Source: Pseudomonas trivialis
GTDB lineage: Bacteria > Pseudomonadota > Gammaproteobacteria > Pseudomonadales > Pseudomonadaceae
Length of the DNA stretch: 64,000 bases
Assembly: GCF_001439805.1 (NCBI RefSeq)
Contig: NZ_JYLK01000003.1
Span: 62,001 to 126,000 of the forward strand
Direction of reading: 5' to 3'
Shown piece after piece: positions 43,967 through 53,000 of the stretch. The notes under the pieces are model-generated. The model made no database searches, was not told the DNA's origin, and saw nothing but the letters and a program-made list of their open reading frames with translations. Positions within the stretch are counted from its first letter, which is position 1. Every line of letters starts with the position of its first letter. The position numbers and the translations under genes were made by a program.

Positions 43967-45091
43967 ATGTCCACCGACAATCTGTTGAAAACCCCCTTGC
44001 ACGCCCTGCACCTCGAACTCGGCGCGCGCATGGTGCCCTTCGCCGGCTACGACATGCCGGTGCAATACCCGCTGGGCGTGATGAAGGAACACTTGCATAC
44101 CCGTGAGCATGCCGGGTTGTTCGACGTGTCCCACATGGGCCAGATCCGCCTCAGCGGCGCCAATGCCGCCAAAGCCCTCGAAACACTGGTGCCGGTCGAC
44201 ATCATCGACCTGCCGGTAGGCATGCAGCGCTACGCGATGTTCACCAACGAACAGGGCGGCATTCTCGACGACCTGATGGTGGCCAACCTGGGTAACGACG
44301 AATTGTTCCTGGTGGTCAACGCCGCCTGCAAGGATCAGGACCTCGCGCACCTGCGCAAACACATCGGTGATCAATGCAGTATCGAACCGCTGTTCGAAGC
44401 GCGCGCGCTGCTGGCCCTGCAAGGACCGGCGGCGGTAAAGGTATTGGCGCGCCTGGCGCCGCACGTCACCCGCATGACGTTCATGCAGTTCGCCAGCGTT
44501 CGCCTGCTGGGGGTTGACTGCTACGTGAGCCGTTCGGGCTACACCGGTGAAGATGGATTTGAAATCTCCGTACCCGCCGCCAATGCCGAAAGCCTTGCGC
44601 GCAGCCTGCTGGCCGAAACCGAAGTGCAGCCCATCGGCCTCGGTGCCCGCGACTCCCTGCGCCTGGAAGCCGGCTTGTGCCTGTACGGCCATGACATGAA
44701 CACAGACACCACGCCGATTGAAGCGAGCCTGCTGTGGGCCATCTCCAAGGCTCGTCGTAGCGACGGCGCGCGCGCCGGCGGCTTCCCGGGCGCCGAGCAC
44801 GTCTTCAGCCAGCAACAGGCCGGCGTAAACCGCAAGCGCGTAGGTCTGCTGCCTCAGGAACGGACACCCGTGCGTGAAGGCGCAGAGATCGTCGACGAAC
44901 AGGGCACCGTTATTGGCAGCATCTGCAGCGGAGGCTTTGGCCCGAGCTTGGGCGGCCCGCTGGCAATGGGTTATCTGGACAGCACGTTCACTGCGCTGGA
45001 TACCGAGGTGTCTGCATTGGTGCGTGGGAAAAAGGTGCCATTGCGTGTAAGTAAAATGCCATTTGTGCCGCAGCGTTACTATCGCGGCTGA
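43967..45091 (+). CDS. gcvT: Glycine cleavage T protein (aminomethyltransferase)
   Basis: A 374-residue folate-dependent aminomethyltransferase that releases ammonia and forms methylene-tetrahydrofolate. Blocks include HLELGARMVPFAGYDMPVQYP, DVSHMGQIRLSG, SGYTGEDGFEIS (about 186) and LGARDSLRLEAGLCLYGHDM (about 222). The start MSTDNLLKTPLHAL follows CAGGAG. Unlike P. aeruginosa, no sdaA or glyA2 lies between gcvP and gcvT here. Confidence 0.95.
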   Translation: MSTDNLLKTPLHALHLELGARMVPFAGYDMPVQYPLGVMKEHLHTREHAGLFDVSHMGQIRLSGANAAKALETLVPVDIIDLPVGMQRYAMFTNEQGGILDDLMVANLGNDELFLVVNAACKDQDLAHLRKHIGDQCSIEPLFEARALLALQGPAAVKVLARLAPHVTRMTFMQFASVRLLGVDCYVSRSGYTGEDGFEISVPAANAESLARSLLAETEVQPIGLGARDSLRLEAGLCLYGHDMNTDTTPIEASLLWAISKARRSDGARAGGFPGAEHVFSQQQAGVNRKRVGLLPQERTPVREGAEIVDEQGTVIGSICSGGFGPSLGGPLAMGYLDSTFTALDTEVSALVRGKKVPLRVSKMPFVPQRYYRG

Positions 45092-45112
45092 CTGGTTGTT
45101 TCTATAAGTAAC

Positions 45113-45228
45113 GCGGCTGCGTTAACGTGCACTGAACTGTCACGCAGCCGCCATAAAACAGTGCATCTTCGATAGAGTTTCTTATAGGCAATCACCTATA
45201 ACAAGTGAACTTATCTATCGAATAAGAT
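45113..45228. other. Structured intergenic stretch after gcvT
   Basis: GCGGCTGCGT (45113-45122) pairs perfectly with ACGCAGCCGC (45142-45151). A second, longer element follows: outer arms ATCTTCGATAG (45165-45175) and CTATCGA-N3-AGAT (45215-45228), inner arms TTATAGG (45182-45188) and CCTATAA (45195-45201). The first may end gcvT transcription, although no T-run follows. The rest of the 392-base gap before the cold-shock gene holds no open frame and is probably its long leader. Confidence 0.55.
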
Positions 45229-45483
45229 CGCGCTGGTTTGTTGCTCAAAATGCCACGGGGCCGAGTAAATACTGGGGGTATGGCAGGGCTTGTTTTTTCT
45301 GCGTTAGTTGGCGTAGAGTTTGCCCACTGTGTTTGCATGGGTCGCTTGGAACCTGGACCTGGGCAGTAGCTGATGTAGTTTGCTACAACCCGTTCGACGT
45401 CTCTTACTTTCCTGCAACCCAGCCCAGTACTCTTTCATGTGAAAGGGGCTGTCATTAATTTTTAGCGTCAAAGGAAAGAAGAA

Positions 45484-45696
45484 ATGTCCACACGTCAGAG
45501 CGGTACCGTCAAGTGGTTCAATGACGAAAAAGGGTTTGGTTTTATCACACCAGAAAGCGGTCCGGATCTGTTCGTGCATTTCCGCGCTATCCAGGGCAAC
45601 GGCTTCAAGAGCCTGAAAGAAGGCCAGAAAGTGACGTTCGTTGCTGTGCAAGGCCAAAAGGGCATGCAGGCTGACGAAGTACAAGCGGAAGGCTGA
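45484..45696 (+). CDS. Cold-shock protein (CspA family)
   Basis: A 70-residue single-domain RNA/DNA chaperone. RNP1 is KGFGFITPE and RNP2 is LFVHFRAI; both carry the aromatic residues that stack on single-stranded nucleic acid. The ATG follows AAAGGAAAGAAGA. The gap of almost 400 bases upstream fits the long, structured 5' leader usual for csp genes, which controls translation with temperature. A strong terminator follows. Confidence 0.95.
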   Translation: MSTRQSGTVKWFNDEKGFGFITPESGPDLFVHFRAIQGNGFKSLKEGQKVTFVAVQGQKGMQADEVQAEG

Positions 45697-45711
45697 TCCC
45701 TCCCCTGCAAC

Positions 45712-45746
45712 AAAAAGCCCCTGATATGACATCAGGGGCTTTTTTA
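45712..45746 (+). terminator. Terminator of the cold-shock gene
   Basis: AAAAGCCCCTGAT and ATCAGGGGCTTTT form a 13-bp stem around ATGAC, with six T. Confidence 0.95.
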
Positions 45747-45792
45747 TGGGCGCGATTCCGTAAACTGCGTATTTTTGTGCGAGAGCCTTGCC

Positions 45793-46281
45793 ATGCCCAA
45801 GCCCCTGCTGAGCCCCCAGGGCGCGTTCCCCGCCGCCGGACTGGCTCGTCGCCTGGCAGCAATGCTCTATGATGCTCTGCTGTGCACTGCGCTGCTGATC
45901 GTCACCGCCTTTATCTACAAACTGGTGTGGATTGCGTTCGTGGGCGAGGCGAACATGCGCACGCTGAGCGAGTCCGGCGCGCTGGACGGTGACCCGATAC
46001 TGTCGACCCTCCTGCTGTTTGTGCTGTTCGGCTTTTTTGCCAAGTTCTGGACTCATTCCGGGCAGACACTGGGCATGCAGGTCTGGGGCGTGCGCGTACA
46101 GAACGCCGACGGCTCGCGTATCAGCCTGTGGCAGGCGCTGCTGCGCTTTATGGTATCGATTGCGTCGTGGCTGTGCGTGGGGCTTGGGTTTGCCTGGCCA
46201 CTGTTCGATAGGCACAAACGCAGCTGGCATGACATCTACTCGGACACGCAACTGGTGCGAATCCCGAAGCAGAAAAAATAA
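45793..46281 (+). CDS. RDD-family membrane protein
   Basis: A 162-residue inner-membrane protein with three to four hydrophobic segments and the RDD fold: ARRLAAMLYDALLCTAL near residue 15, GQTLGMQVWGVRVQNADG near 95, and FDRHKRSWHDIYSDTQLVRIP at the end. Some RDD proteins are Na+/H+ antiporters, but most are uncharacterised. The ATG (MPKPLLSPQG) is preferred over an in-frame upstream codon. It is convergent with nadA. Confidence 0.88.
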   Translation: MPKPLLSPQGAFPAAGLARRLAAMLYDALLCTALLIVTAFIYKLVWIAFVGEANMRTLSESGALDGDPILSTLLLFVLFGFFAKFWTHSGQTLGMQVWGVRVQNADGSRISLWQALLRFMVSIASWLCVGLGFAWPLFDRHKRSWHDIYSDTQLVRIPKQKK

Positions 46282-46303
46282 AACCTCCGTGTTCACACCT
46301 GCG

Positions 46304-47362
46304 TCAGGCGTTGCCGGCCAGCTTGAGCCGCGCAGCCTGGGTGAAATCCAGCATGCGCTTGAGCGGGCGCACCGCATGGGGGATCACCGACGGCTCGACG
46401 AATATCTCGTTACTGCCTTCACGCAGGCACTGCAACGTGCGCTCCAGCGTATTCATCGCCATCCACGGGCAGTGCGCGCAACTGCGGCATGCGGCGCCGT
46501 TGCCTGCGGTAGGCGCTTCGACAAACACCTTGTCCGGGCACAGCTGCTGCATCTTGTAGAAAATGCCGCGATCCGTCGCCACGATGAAGGTCTTGTTCGG
46601 CAGGCGCTGCGCGGCGGCGATCAGTTGACTGGTGGAACCCACCGCATCCGCCAGTTCGATCACGGCGGTCGGTGACTCCGGGTGCACCAGGATGGCAGCG
46701 TCCGGGTACAGTGCTTTCATGTCTTCGAGCTGCTTGGACTTGAACTCTTCGTGGACGATGCAGGCACCGTCCCACAGCAGCATGTCGGCGCCGGTCTGAC
46801 GCTGAATATAGGTGCCCAGGTGCTTGTCGGGGCCCCAGATGATGGTTTCGCCGTTGTCCATCAGGCTCTCGACGATTTCCAGCGCACAACTGGAAGTCAC
46901 CACCCAGTCGGCACGGGCCTTGACCGCTGCCGAGGTGTTGGCATACACCACCACCGTGCGCTCGGGATGCTGGTCGCAGAACGCCGAAAACTCATCCACC
47001 GGGCAGCCAAGGTCCAGGGAGCAGGTGGCTTCCAGGGTCGGCATGAGGATGCGTTTTTCAGGGGTGAGAATCTTGGCGGTCTCGCCCATGAATCGCACGC
47101 CGGCCACCAGTACCGTGCTGGCCGGGTGAGCAGCGCCAAAGCGCGCCATTTCCAGGGAGTCGGAGACGCAGCCACCGGTTTCTTCGGCCAGGGCCTGAAT
47201 CACCGGATCGCAGTAAAAGTGGGCAACCAGCACCGCGTCCTGAGCGTTGAGCTCGGCGGCGATGGCAACGCGCAGACCGGCCTCTTCGTCGGCGCTGAGG
47301 GCCTTGGGCTGCTTGGCGTCGAGATGGGCTTGAACCAGTAGGCGTTCGGAAATGTGCGTCAT
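46304..47362 (-). CDS. nadA: Quinolinate synthase A
   Basis: A 352-residue [4Fe-4S] enzyme that condenses iminoaspartate with dihydroxyacetone phosphate to quinolinate in NAD synthesis. Cluster cysteines C114 (ATCSLDLGC), C201 (GACIVHEEF) and C298 (SCAHCPWM) match E. coli C113/C200/C297 spacing. The start [15 protein letters not shown] is taken as the family standard; codons up to 47461 have no support. It is convergent with the RDD gene. Confidence 0.96.
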   Translation of the reverse strand: MTHISERLLVQAHLDAKQPKALSADEEAGLRVAIAAELNAQDAVLVAHFYCDPVIQALAEETGGCVSDSLEMARFGAAHPASTVLVAGVRFMGETAKILTPEKRILMPTLEATCSLDLGCPVDEFSAFCDQHPERTVVVYANTSAAVKARADWVVTSSCALEIVESLMDNGETIIWGPDKHLGTYIQRQTGADMLLWDGACIVHEEFKSKQLEDMKALYPDAAILVHPESPTAVIELADAVGSTSQLIAAAQRLPNKTFIVATDRGIFYKMQQLCPDKVFVEAPTAGNGAACRSCAHCPWMAMNTLERTLQCLREGSNEIFVEPSVIPHAVRPLKRMLDFTQAARLKLAGNA

Positions 47363-47544
47363 GTTCGCAAGACCTGCAGGCGCAGTTGCGCGAAAGTCGA
47401 GTGTACCACCGGCTCTGGAGCCCTTCGGGCGCCGCCGGACGAAGTAAATTGTATTCATCAACCACGGGTGAAGCTGCGCAAGGCTACAGAATATCGAATG
47501 GATTCAAAAGCCTAATCTGGGGCTGGCGTGCGCATCTGCCAGGC

Positions 47545-47577
47545 AAAAAAAACAGGAAACCCGGTTTCCTGTTTTTT
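47545..47577. terminator. Terminator after the 520-residue unknown gene
   Basis: ACAGGAAACC and GGTTTCCTGT form a stem flanked by A and T runs on both sides. It lies 10 bases beyond the stop codon of the minus-strand gene. Confidence 0.9.
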
Positions 47578-47586
47578 GGGACGCTG

Positions 47587-49149
47587 TCAACGCGACAGTG
47601 AGGAGGGATCCTCCTGCAGCAGCACAGAGGCATGCATGTTCGCCAATGCCTCCTTGAGCGTGGATTCCTCCAACGCCTGCCTGGACTTATTGCTTTCCCT
47701 TGCGGCGTGTTCCAGCAATGACACGTAGTCACGCCTGGCCGAGGCGTGCCTGGGCACGAACGTCTCGTCGACCTGCTTGCCCATCACGTATTTTTGCGTA
47801 CGGGTATCCTGGCTCGCGGACTGGGATACAGAAGCATGGGTCAGCATGCCTTCCTTATACCCCAAGTGGGTCGAACTGCTGGCCTTGTCCTCGACCTGCA
47901 CATAGAGGTAATTCTGCGATTCGGCCGTGGTGCCCAGCGCCGGGTTTCTTCCGCCGGCCAGATCCTTGTGGAAACTGGCGGACAGCCTCGATTGCTGATC
48001 CTGGATCACACTGCGGTCCAACGTGCCGCTGCCACCCACGCGGGTGTTCTGCGTCACGTTATAGGCGAAGTTGTCGACCTCGGACGGACGCATCGGATTG
48101 GAAGCCTCGCTGGCCTGCGTGATCGACGCCTTGAAGTCAGCCAGACCACTCAGCAGGCGCTGATCCGCCGGATTTCGGGTCAGCGCCTCGGGTGCAGCGG
48201 CACCTTGAGGATAATTGCTGTTCAGCGCGCTGAACGCGTCCTTGAACATGCCCATCAATGGCGCCTTGGCGTTGCCTCGCTCCTGCACTCGATCAAACTG
48301 CGCGAGGTAGCCTTTCAGCGCTTTGGCCTGTTGCTGAGCTTCGCCAAGGATCGCAGCGTTTTTCAGGTCCACCGCCAGGCTCAATTCACCATCCGCACCA
48401 CTCATACGGAGGGTGCGGCTCTGATTGTCGGCGTGAAACGCGAGGGTCTGCTGCTGCGCGTCCGCTATCTCCAACTTGGCGTCGAGGTCGACGGACGCCA
48501 ATACTTTTGAATCGAACCGGGTCAGGCCGCCCAGGTCGAGTTTCGGCGGAACGGCAGTCAGCCCGTCGACCGCCGCCTGGAAAGCGCTGCTCAATTGACC
48601 GACGGCCTTGAGCTCATCGTCGCTCAAGGTGCCGCCGTTCACAGTGGCCTGAACACCCAATCCATCGCTCTGGCTGGATAAACTGAAGGTGATGGTCTTG
48701 CCGCTGGCGGTCTTGATGTTAAGGCTGACCAGATTGTCGGCCTTGCTGTGCAGCAGCGACTGGTTGAGCTTGAGTTCGCCAGCATGTTCAGTGCCGGCAT
48801 ACAGCACCGACTGGGAAATATTCGTACCGCCCTCGGCAAACTGCGCCACCAGGCTTTCGCCCAGGCCTTTGAAGCGGCTGGCACTGGATAACGCATTGAA
48901 ATTGGTGCCGATCGCCTTGCTCAAGGCGTCGTGACTGTTATTTTCCCAGGCCAGCACCAGCGCTTGGCCAGGCAGTTGTCCACGGCGGGAGTAGGTGTCG
49001 GAAAGCGTGTCGGAAACCACAGCGCCCAGACTGACAACTGATGAAGGTCGATCGCCAACCAGAGGAGGGGTTGGCGTCGCAGCAAGCGGCTGACCCAAGG
49101 GGCGCAGCGTCGGGGCGAGGCTGGAGCTGATAGGCGAAAGCGTAGTCAT
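47587..49149 (-). CDS. Conserved hypothetical protein, 520 aa
   Basis: A 520-residue protein without signal peptide or membrane segment. The N-terminus is Ser/Thr/Pro/Leu-rich and probably disordered (MTTLSPISSSLAPTLRPLGQ). The central part (about 100-260) alternates short strands and helices (TASGKTITFSLSSQSDGLGVQ). The C-terminal third is helical and charged (SLLEHAARESNKSRQALEEST). The composition (rich in A, S, Q, L, D; no cysteine) resembles proteins exported without a cleaved signal, but no secretion gene is nearby. I do not recognise a characterised family. Confidence 0.7.
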   Translation of the reverse strand: MTTLSPISSSLAPTLRPLGQPLAATPTPPLVGDRPSSVVSLGAVVSDTLSDTYSRRGQLPGQALVLAWENNSHDALSKAIGTNFNALSSASRFKGLGESLVAQFAEGGTNISQSVLYAGTEHAGELKLNQSLLHSKADNLVSLNIKTASGKTITFSLSSQSDGLGVQATVNGGTLSDDELKAVGQLSSAFQAAVDGLTAVPPKLDLGGLTRFDSKVLASVDLDAKLEIADAQQQTLAFHADNQSRTLRMSGADGELSLAVDLKNAAILGEAQQQAKALKGYLAQFDRVQERGNAKAPLMGMFKDAFSALNSNYPQGAAAPEALTRNPADQRLLSGLADFKASITQASEASNPMRPSEVDNFAYNVTQNTRVGGSGTLDRSVIQDQQSRLSASFHKDLAGGRNPALGTTAESQNYLYVQVEDKASSSTHLGYKEGMLTHASVSQSASQDTRTQKYVMGKQVDETFVPRHASARRDYVSLLEHAARESNKSRQALEESTLKEALANMHASVLLQEDPSSLSR

Positions 49150-49238
49150 GACGATCCCTGTCGTGAGTTGAGCAGTCTCCAATTTATCCAGAATGGGGAA
49201 CGATTGACAGCGGGTTGATTTTGAACTTTCAACCAGGC

Positions 49239-49280
49239 AAAAAAAAACCCGGAAATCCTCACTTGCGTGGGCCTTCCGGA
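49239..49280 (-). terminator. Terminator of tRNA-Lys
   Basis: On the minus strand CCGGAA and TTCCGG pair across about 23 bases, followed by nine T. It lies 20 bases after the tRNA 3' end. Confidence 0.85.
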
Positions 49281-49299
49281 TTTTCTAAACCGCCAAATA

Positions 49300-49375
49300 T
49301 GGTGGGTCGTGTGGGATTCGAACCTACGACCAATTGGTTAAAAGCCAACTGCTCTACCAACTGAGCTAACGACCC
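49300..49375 (-). tRNA. tRNA-Lys (anticodon TTT)
   Basis: A 76-base cloverleaf read on the minus strand. The acceptor stem GGGTCGT pairs with ACGACCC, followed by A and encoded CCA. The D arm carries AGCTCAGTTGG, the anticodon loop is CTTTTAA with TTT, and the T arm is GTAGGTTCGAATCC. In P. aeruginosa a tRNA-Lys also lies beside the queE region. Confidence 0.97.
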
Positions 49376-49392
49376 GCTGTGTGGTGGCGCGT

Positions 49393-49420
49393 ATAATACT
49401 GATTTCTAAGGATTATTCAA
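49393..49420 (-). promoter_or_regulatory. Promoter of tRNA-Lys
   Basis: On the minus strand TTGAAT (49415-49420), a 16-base spacer, and TATTAT (49393-49398). It is followed by GC-rich sequence and the tRNA start 17 bases later. Confidence 0.65.
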
Positions 49421-49486
49421 CACCTTATTTGAAATAAATCAGAAATACCGCGTTGCATCTGCCATTGTGGCCGTTTCCAGGCCCTC

Positions 49487-50134
49487 TCAGCGGCCAGGCT
49501 CGTCGTTCCACAGGTACTTGTGCAACTGCAATTGCAGGCGCACCGGCAGGTTGTCCGCCACCACCCAGTCTGCCAGGTCGCGGGCGTTCAGGTCGTGATG
49601 GCTGGGAGAGAACAGTACTTCACCAGCGCGACGGTCCAGACCATATTGGATCAGCTTGGAGTTGGCCCAGTCGTAGTCTTCACGGGAACAGATGACGAAC
49701 TTGACCTGATCGTTGGCCGTCAGCAAATCCAGATTCTCGTAAAGGTTGCGGTGCGCTTCCCTGGAGCCCGGTGTTTTGAGGTCGACCACGCGGCTTACAC
49801 GCGGGTCGACGGTAGAGATATCCAGCGCACCACTGGTTTCCAGAGACACCTCGTAGCCGGCGTCGCACAACTGCTTGAGCAAAGGAATGGCATTGGGTTG
49901 GGCCAGGGGCTCACCGCCCGTCACACAGACGTAGCGTGGCCGGTAGCCGGCAACCTGCTCGAGGATGTCGTCGAGGGTACGCACGGTGCCGCCACTGAAG
50001 GCGTAAGCGCTGTCGCAGTACTGGCAACGCAACGGGCAACCGGTGAGGCGTACAAAAACCGTGGGCAGGCCGGCAGTTCGCGTTTCACCCTGCAACGAGT
50101 AAAAAACTTCGGTAATACGTAATGTGTCTTGCAT
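49487..50134 (-). CDS. queE: 7-carboxy-7-deazaguanine synthase
   Basis: A 215-residue radical-SAM enzyme that makes the 7-deazaguanine core of queuosine. The cluster motif is in LTGCPLRCQYCDSAYAF (CxxxCxxC, about residues 31-38), followed by VTGGEPLAQP and SLETSGALD. The start MQDTLRITEVFYSLQGE is the usual one; a GTG 9 bases upstream is the alternative. It lies downstream of cpoB. The expected partner gene queC is not next to it here. Confidence 0.95.
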   Translation of the reverse strand: MQDTLRITEVFYSLQGETRTAGLPTVFVRLTGCPLRCQYCDSAYAFSGGTVRTLDDILEQVAGYRPRYVCVTGGEPLAQPNAIPLLKQLCDAGYEVSLETSGALDISTVDPRVSRVVDLKTPGSREAHRNLYENLDLLTANDQVKFVICSREDYDWANSKLIQYGLDRRAGEVLFSPSHHDLNARDLADWVVADNLPVRLQLQLHKYLWNDEPGR

Positions 50135-50251
50135 AGTCGCCACGGGCGTAACAGCTAAACAGGCTGTCCGCCTCCGTCAGGCACTTCAAGGGGTTGCGCC
50201 AATGCGCCGACCCGAGGAAGCGGGTGTCATAAAAGGGCGTGGATTCTAACG

Positions 50252-50279
50252 AAAAAACCCGCGCCAGGCGCGGGTTTCT
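50252..50279 (-). terminator. Terminator of the tol-pal-cpoB operon
   Basis: On the minus strand AAACCCGCGCC and GGCGCGGGTTT pair with a single-base loop, followed by T-rich sequence. It lies 20 bases after the cpoB stop codon. Confidence 0.9.
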
Positions 50280-50298
50280 TCTAAACGGACTGCATGGC

Positions 50299-51132
50299 TT
50301 ACAAGCGCTGCAGATCCCGTTGGGCCAACTGTGCAGCTGAAGTACCCGGATATTGGGCCACTACCTGCTGCAGAATGCCTTTGACCTTGTCGGTATGACC
50401 CAGGCGGCGTTCTACATCAGCGAGTTTGTACAGAGAATCCGGCACCTTGGCGTGCTTGGGGTACAGCTGGCTGACCTTGGCAAACGCCTGGCCGGCACCT
50501 TGCAGATCCCCCTTCGCCAGGTTGACCTCACCCAACCAGTATTGGGCATTGCCCGCGTACTGACTGTTTGGGTATTTGCGCAGGAAAGCGGCAAATGCCT
50601 GGCTGGCCTTGTCAAAATCCTTGGCCTTGATCAGGTCGAAGGCTGCATCGTAATACAGTTTTTCCTTCGCCGGATCGCCCGGTTCGCTGCTCGCGGCAGG
50701 GGCCTGGCTGGCAGCCGCCCCTGCTGCTGCACCACCGGCAGCGGCACTTGGCGCGCCACCGGCAGAAGAATTATCAGGAGTAGCGGCAGGTGTAACACCG
50801 GCTCCAATACGTCGATCAAGATCCTGGTAACGCTCCAGGCCTTCTTGCTTGAGCTGATTCACTTGATTCTGCAGAACTTCAATGGTGCCTTGTTGCTGCG
50901 CCAGTTGATCCTGCATGCGTTGCAGCTGATTGAACAGTTCGCCCTGTGCCGAAGGGGCGGACGTCGCCGCCCCCCCGGCATAGGCGCCGTTCGTGCCATA
51001 ACCCGCTGGCGGATAGCTGCTCCCGCTATTGTTATAGCCTGAGTTGCTGTCCGTTACAGGAACCGCAGCCCACACCGCAAGCGGTGCGAGGCTGAGAGCC
51101 AATACAGTTAGAGCACGACGGCACGTTCGCAT
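50299..51132 (-). CDS. cpoB: Cell-division coordinator CpoB (YbgF)
   Basis: A 277-residue periplasmic protein. The signal peptide is MRTCRRALTVLALSLAPLAVWA. A coiled coil (ELFNQLQRMQDQLAQQQGTIEVLQNQ, about residues 65-100) mediates trimers. An Ala/Gly-rich linker (about 115-150) and three TPR units (about 155-277, e.g. YDAAFDLIKAKDFDKASQAF) bind TolA and PBP1B. It links outer-membrane constriction to peptidoglycan synthesis. It lies 6 bases after pal, at the end of the operon. Confidence 0.95.
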   Translation of the reverse strand: MRTCRRALTVLALSLAPLAVWAAVPVTDSNSGYNNSGSSYPPAGYGTNGAYAGGAATSAPSAQGELFNQLQRMQDQLAQQQGTIEVLQNQVNQLKQEGLERYQDLDRRIGAGVTPAATPDNSSAGGAPSAAAGGAAAGAAASQAPAASSEPGDPAKEKLYYDAAFDLIKAKDFDKASQAFAAFLRKYPNSQYAGNAQYWLGEVNLAKGDLQGAGQAFAKVSQLYPKHAKVPDSLYKLADVERRLGHTDKVKGILQQVVAQYPGTSAAQLAQRDLQRL

Positions 51133-51138
51133 GACGAA

Positions 51139-51639
51139 TTACTTACGCAGTTCGACGCGACGGTTTTGAGCCCAGGACTGCTCGTCGTGGCCAGTAGCAA
51201 CTGGACGCTCTTTACCGTAGGAAACCAGTTCCAGTTGGCCTGGAGCAACACCTTGCAGTACCAGGTAGCGCTGAACGGCTTTCGCACGACGCTCGCCCAG
51301 TGCCATGTTGTACTCACGAGTACCACGTTCGTCAGTGTTACCTTCCAGAACAACGCGAGCGCCGTTAGCTTTCAGGTCCTTGGCGTGAACGTCCAGAGCG
51401 CGCATGGCTTCTGGTTTCAGGTCCGAACTGTCGTATTCGAAGTAGAAAGTGGTGATAGCGCGCAGAGCAGCTTCTTCGCTCAGGGAGCCGTCAACTGCAC
51501 CCGTGTTAGCGCCGTAACCAGCGTTTGGATCAACAGCTGCGCCTTCACCGGCGTTGTCGCCGCCTTTGGACGAGCAACCAACGGCTACGGACAGAGCCAG
51601 AGCCAGAGCAGCAAACTTACCAAACTTCAGCATTTCCAT
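51139..51639 (-). CDS. pal: Peptidoglycan-associated lipoprotein Pal (OprL)
   Basis: A 166-residue outer-membrane lipoprotein. The signal peptide ends at the lipobox VAVGC, whose Cys is lipidated. The OmpA-like domain (about 60-166) binds diaminopimelate-type peptidoglycan through [21 protein letters not shown]. The start MEMLKFGKF follows AGGAG. It is part of the Tol-Pal system, with TolB upstream. Confidence 0.97.
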   Translation of the reverse strand: MEMLKFGKFAALALALSVAVGCSSKGGDNAGEGAAVDPNAGYGANTGAVDGSLSEEAALRAITTFYFEYDSSDLKPEAMRALDVHAKDLKANGARVVLEGNTDERGTREYNMALGERRAKAVQRYLVLQGVAPGQLELVSYGKERPVATGHDEQSWAQNRRVELRK

Positions 51640-51698
51640 CGTGAAACTCCTAATGAACCCCAGTGTGTTAAGCAAATCTCTTTTTTTGTAGCGCCGCG

Positions 51699-53000
51699 TC
51701 AGTTCAGGTAAGGGGACCAGGATGGTTCTCTGACTTCGCCTTGTGCGGTAGGAAGCGGGAGCCTTACGCGTCCATTAATGGACACGAGCATCAAGACTCC
51801 CCGGCCCTGCTGGCGGGTGGCGTAGATTACCATGGTGCCGTTGGGCGCAACAGTGGCTGACTCATCAAGGTTGGTATCTGTAAGGATTTTTACGGTTCCG
51901 CGCTGCAAATCCTGGGCCGCAACCCGGAAATTAGTGAAACCATCCTGACGGTGAATCATCACCAACGTCTTTTCATCGGCCGAAAGCTTCGGATTGGCAT
52001 TGTAGTTGCCAATGAAGGTTACGCGTTCTGCGCCACCACCACCCACGCTCGTTTTATAGATCTGTGGCTTGCCGCCCCGGTCGGAGGTGAAGTAGATGGT
52101 CGAACCATCCTTGCCCCAGAACGGTTCAGTGTTGATGCCAGGACCGCTGGTCACGCGGCTGATCTGGCGCGAAGCCATGTTCATCACGTAGATATCCGGA
52201 TTGCCGTCCTTGGACAGCACGAATGCCAGGCGCGAACCATCGGGCGACCAAGCCGGTGCACCGTTGAGGCCTTCGAAATTGGTGATCTGCTCACGACGCC
52301 CTGTATCGATGTGCTGGACGAAGATGCGCGGACGCTTCTGCTCGAACGACACATAGGCAATGCGCTTGCCATCCGGTGCAAAACGCGGCGACAGGATCGG
52401 CTCACGCGATTGCAGCAAAGTCACGGCGCGTGCACCGTCGTAATCCGAGCGCTGCAGCGTGTAACGGGTGTTGTCCACCGAGAAACGCTCAGCCGTGACA
52501 TACAACAGGCGCGTGGAGAACGCGCCTTTGATGCCGGTGAGCTTTTCAAACGACTGGTCCGAGATGTAGTGGGCCATGTCGCGCAGTTGCTCGGCAGTGC
52601 CCGACACGCTGCCGGTCAAAACCTGCTGCTCGGTGGCCACGTTGAACAAGGTGTACTGGATCTGCAGGCGACCGCCGGCCGGTGTGATACTGCCGACCAT
52701 CAGGTACTGCGCGCCCACTGCTTTCCAGTCACGGAAGCTGACTTCGCTGGCCTGGGTGGGCTGGCTGATCATGTTGCCCTTTGGGATCGGTGCGTAGTAA
52801 CCGGAGTTGCGCAGGTCGTCGCTGACGATCTGGGCCATGTCATCCGGCAGCACGCTGCCGCCCTGCCAGCCGAACGGCACTACCGCGATCGGGGTGGCCC
52901 GATCACTGCCGCTGGTTACCAGGATGTTCTTTTCATCCGCCGCCGCTATCCCTGCCATACAGCAAATAACGACAAGCATTCCTCGAAGAAGGTTTCTCAC
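51699..53000 (-). CDS. tolB: Tol-Pal periplasmic protein TolB
   Basis: A 433-residue periplasmic protein. A signal peptide (cleavage near GIAAA-DE) is followed by the N-terminal domain (about 25-160) and a six-bladed beta-propeller with repeated [14 protein letters not shown] / [14 protein letters not shown] units. It binds Pal and TolA. It starts at GTG overlapping the tolA stop codon (GTGA), so translation is coupled. Confidence 0.96.
   Translation of the reverse strand: MRNLLRGMLVVICCMAGIAAADEKNILVTSGSDRATPIAVVPFGWQGGSVLPDDMAQIVSDDLRNSGYYAPIPKGNMISQPTQASEVSFRDWKAVGAQYLMVGSITPAGGRLQIQYTLFNVATEQQVLTGSVSGTAEQLRDMAHYISDQSFEKLTGIKGAFSTRLLYVTAERFSVDNTRYTLQRSDYDGARAVTLLQSREPILSPRFAPDGKRIAYVSFEQKRPRIFVQHIDTGRREQITNFEGLNGAPAWSPDGSRLAFVLSKDGNPDIYVMNMASRQISRVTSGPGINTEPFWGKDGSTIYFTSDRGGKPQIYKTSVGGGGAERVTFIGNYNANPKLSADEKTLVMIHRQDGFTNFRVAAQDLQRGTVKILTDTNLDESATVAPNGTMVIYATRQQGRGVLMLVSINGRVRLPLPTAQGEVREPSWSPYLN

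Noticed and set aside
50135..50250. PreQ1 riboswitch before queE
   Set aside because: Neither the CTAnC...CACC nor the AAAAAACTA blocks of preQ1 aptamers can be found in the 115 bases before queE.
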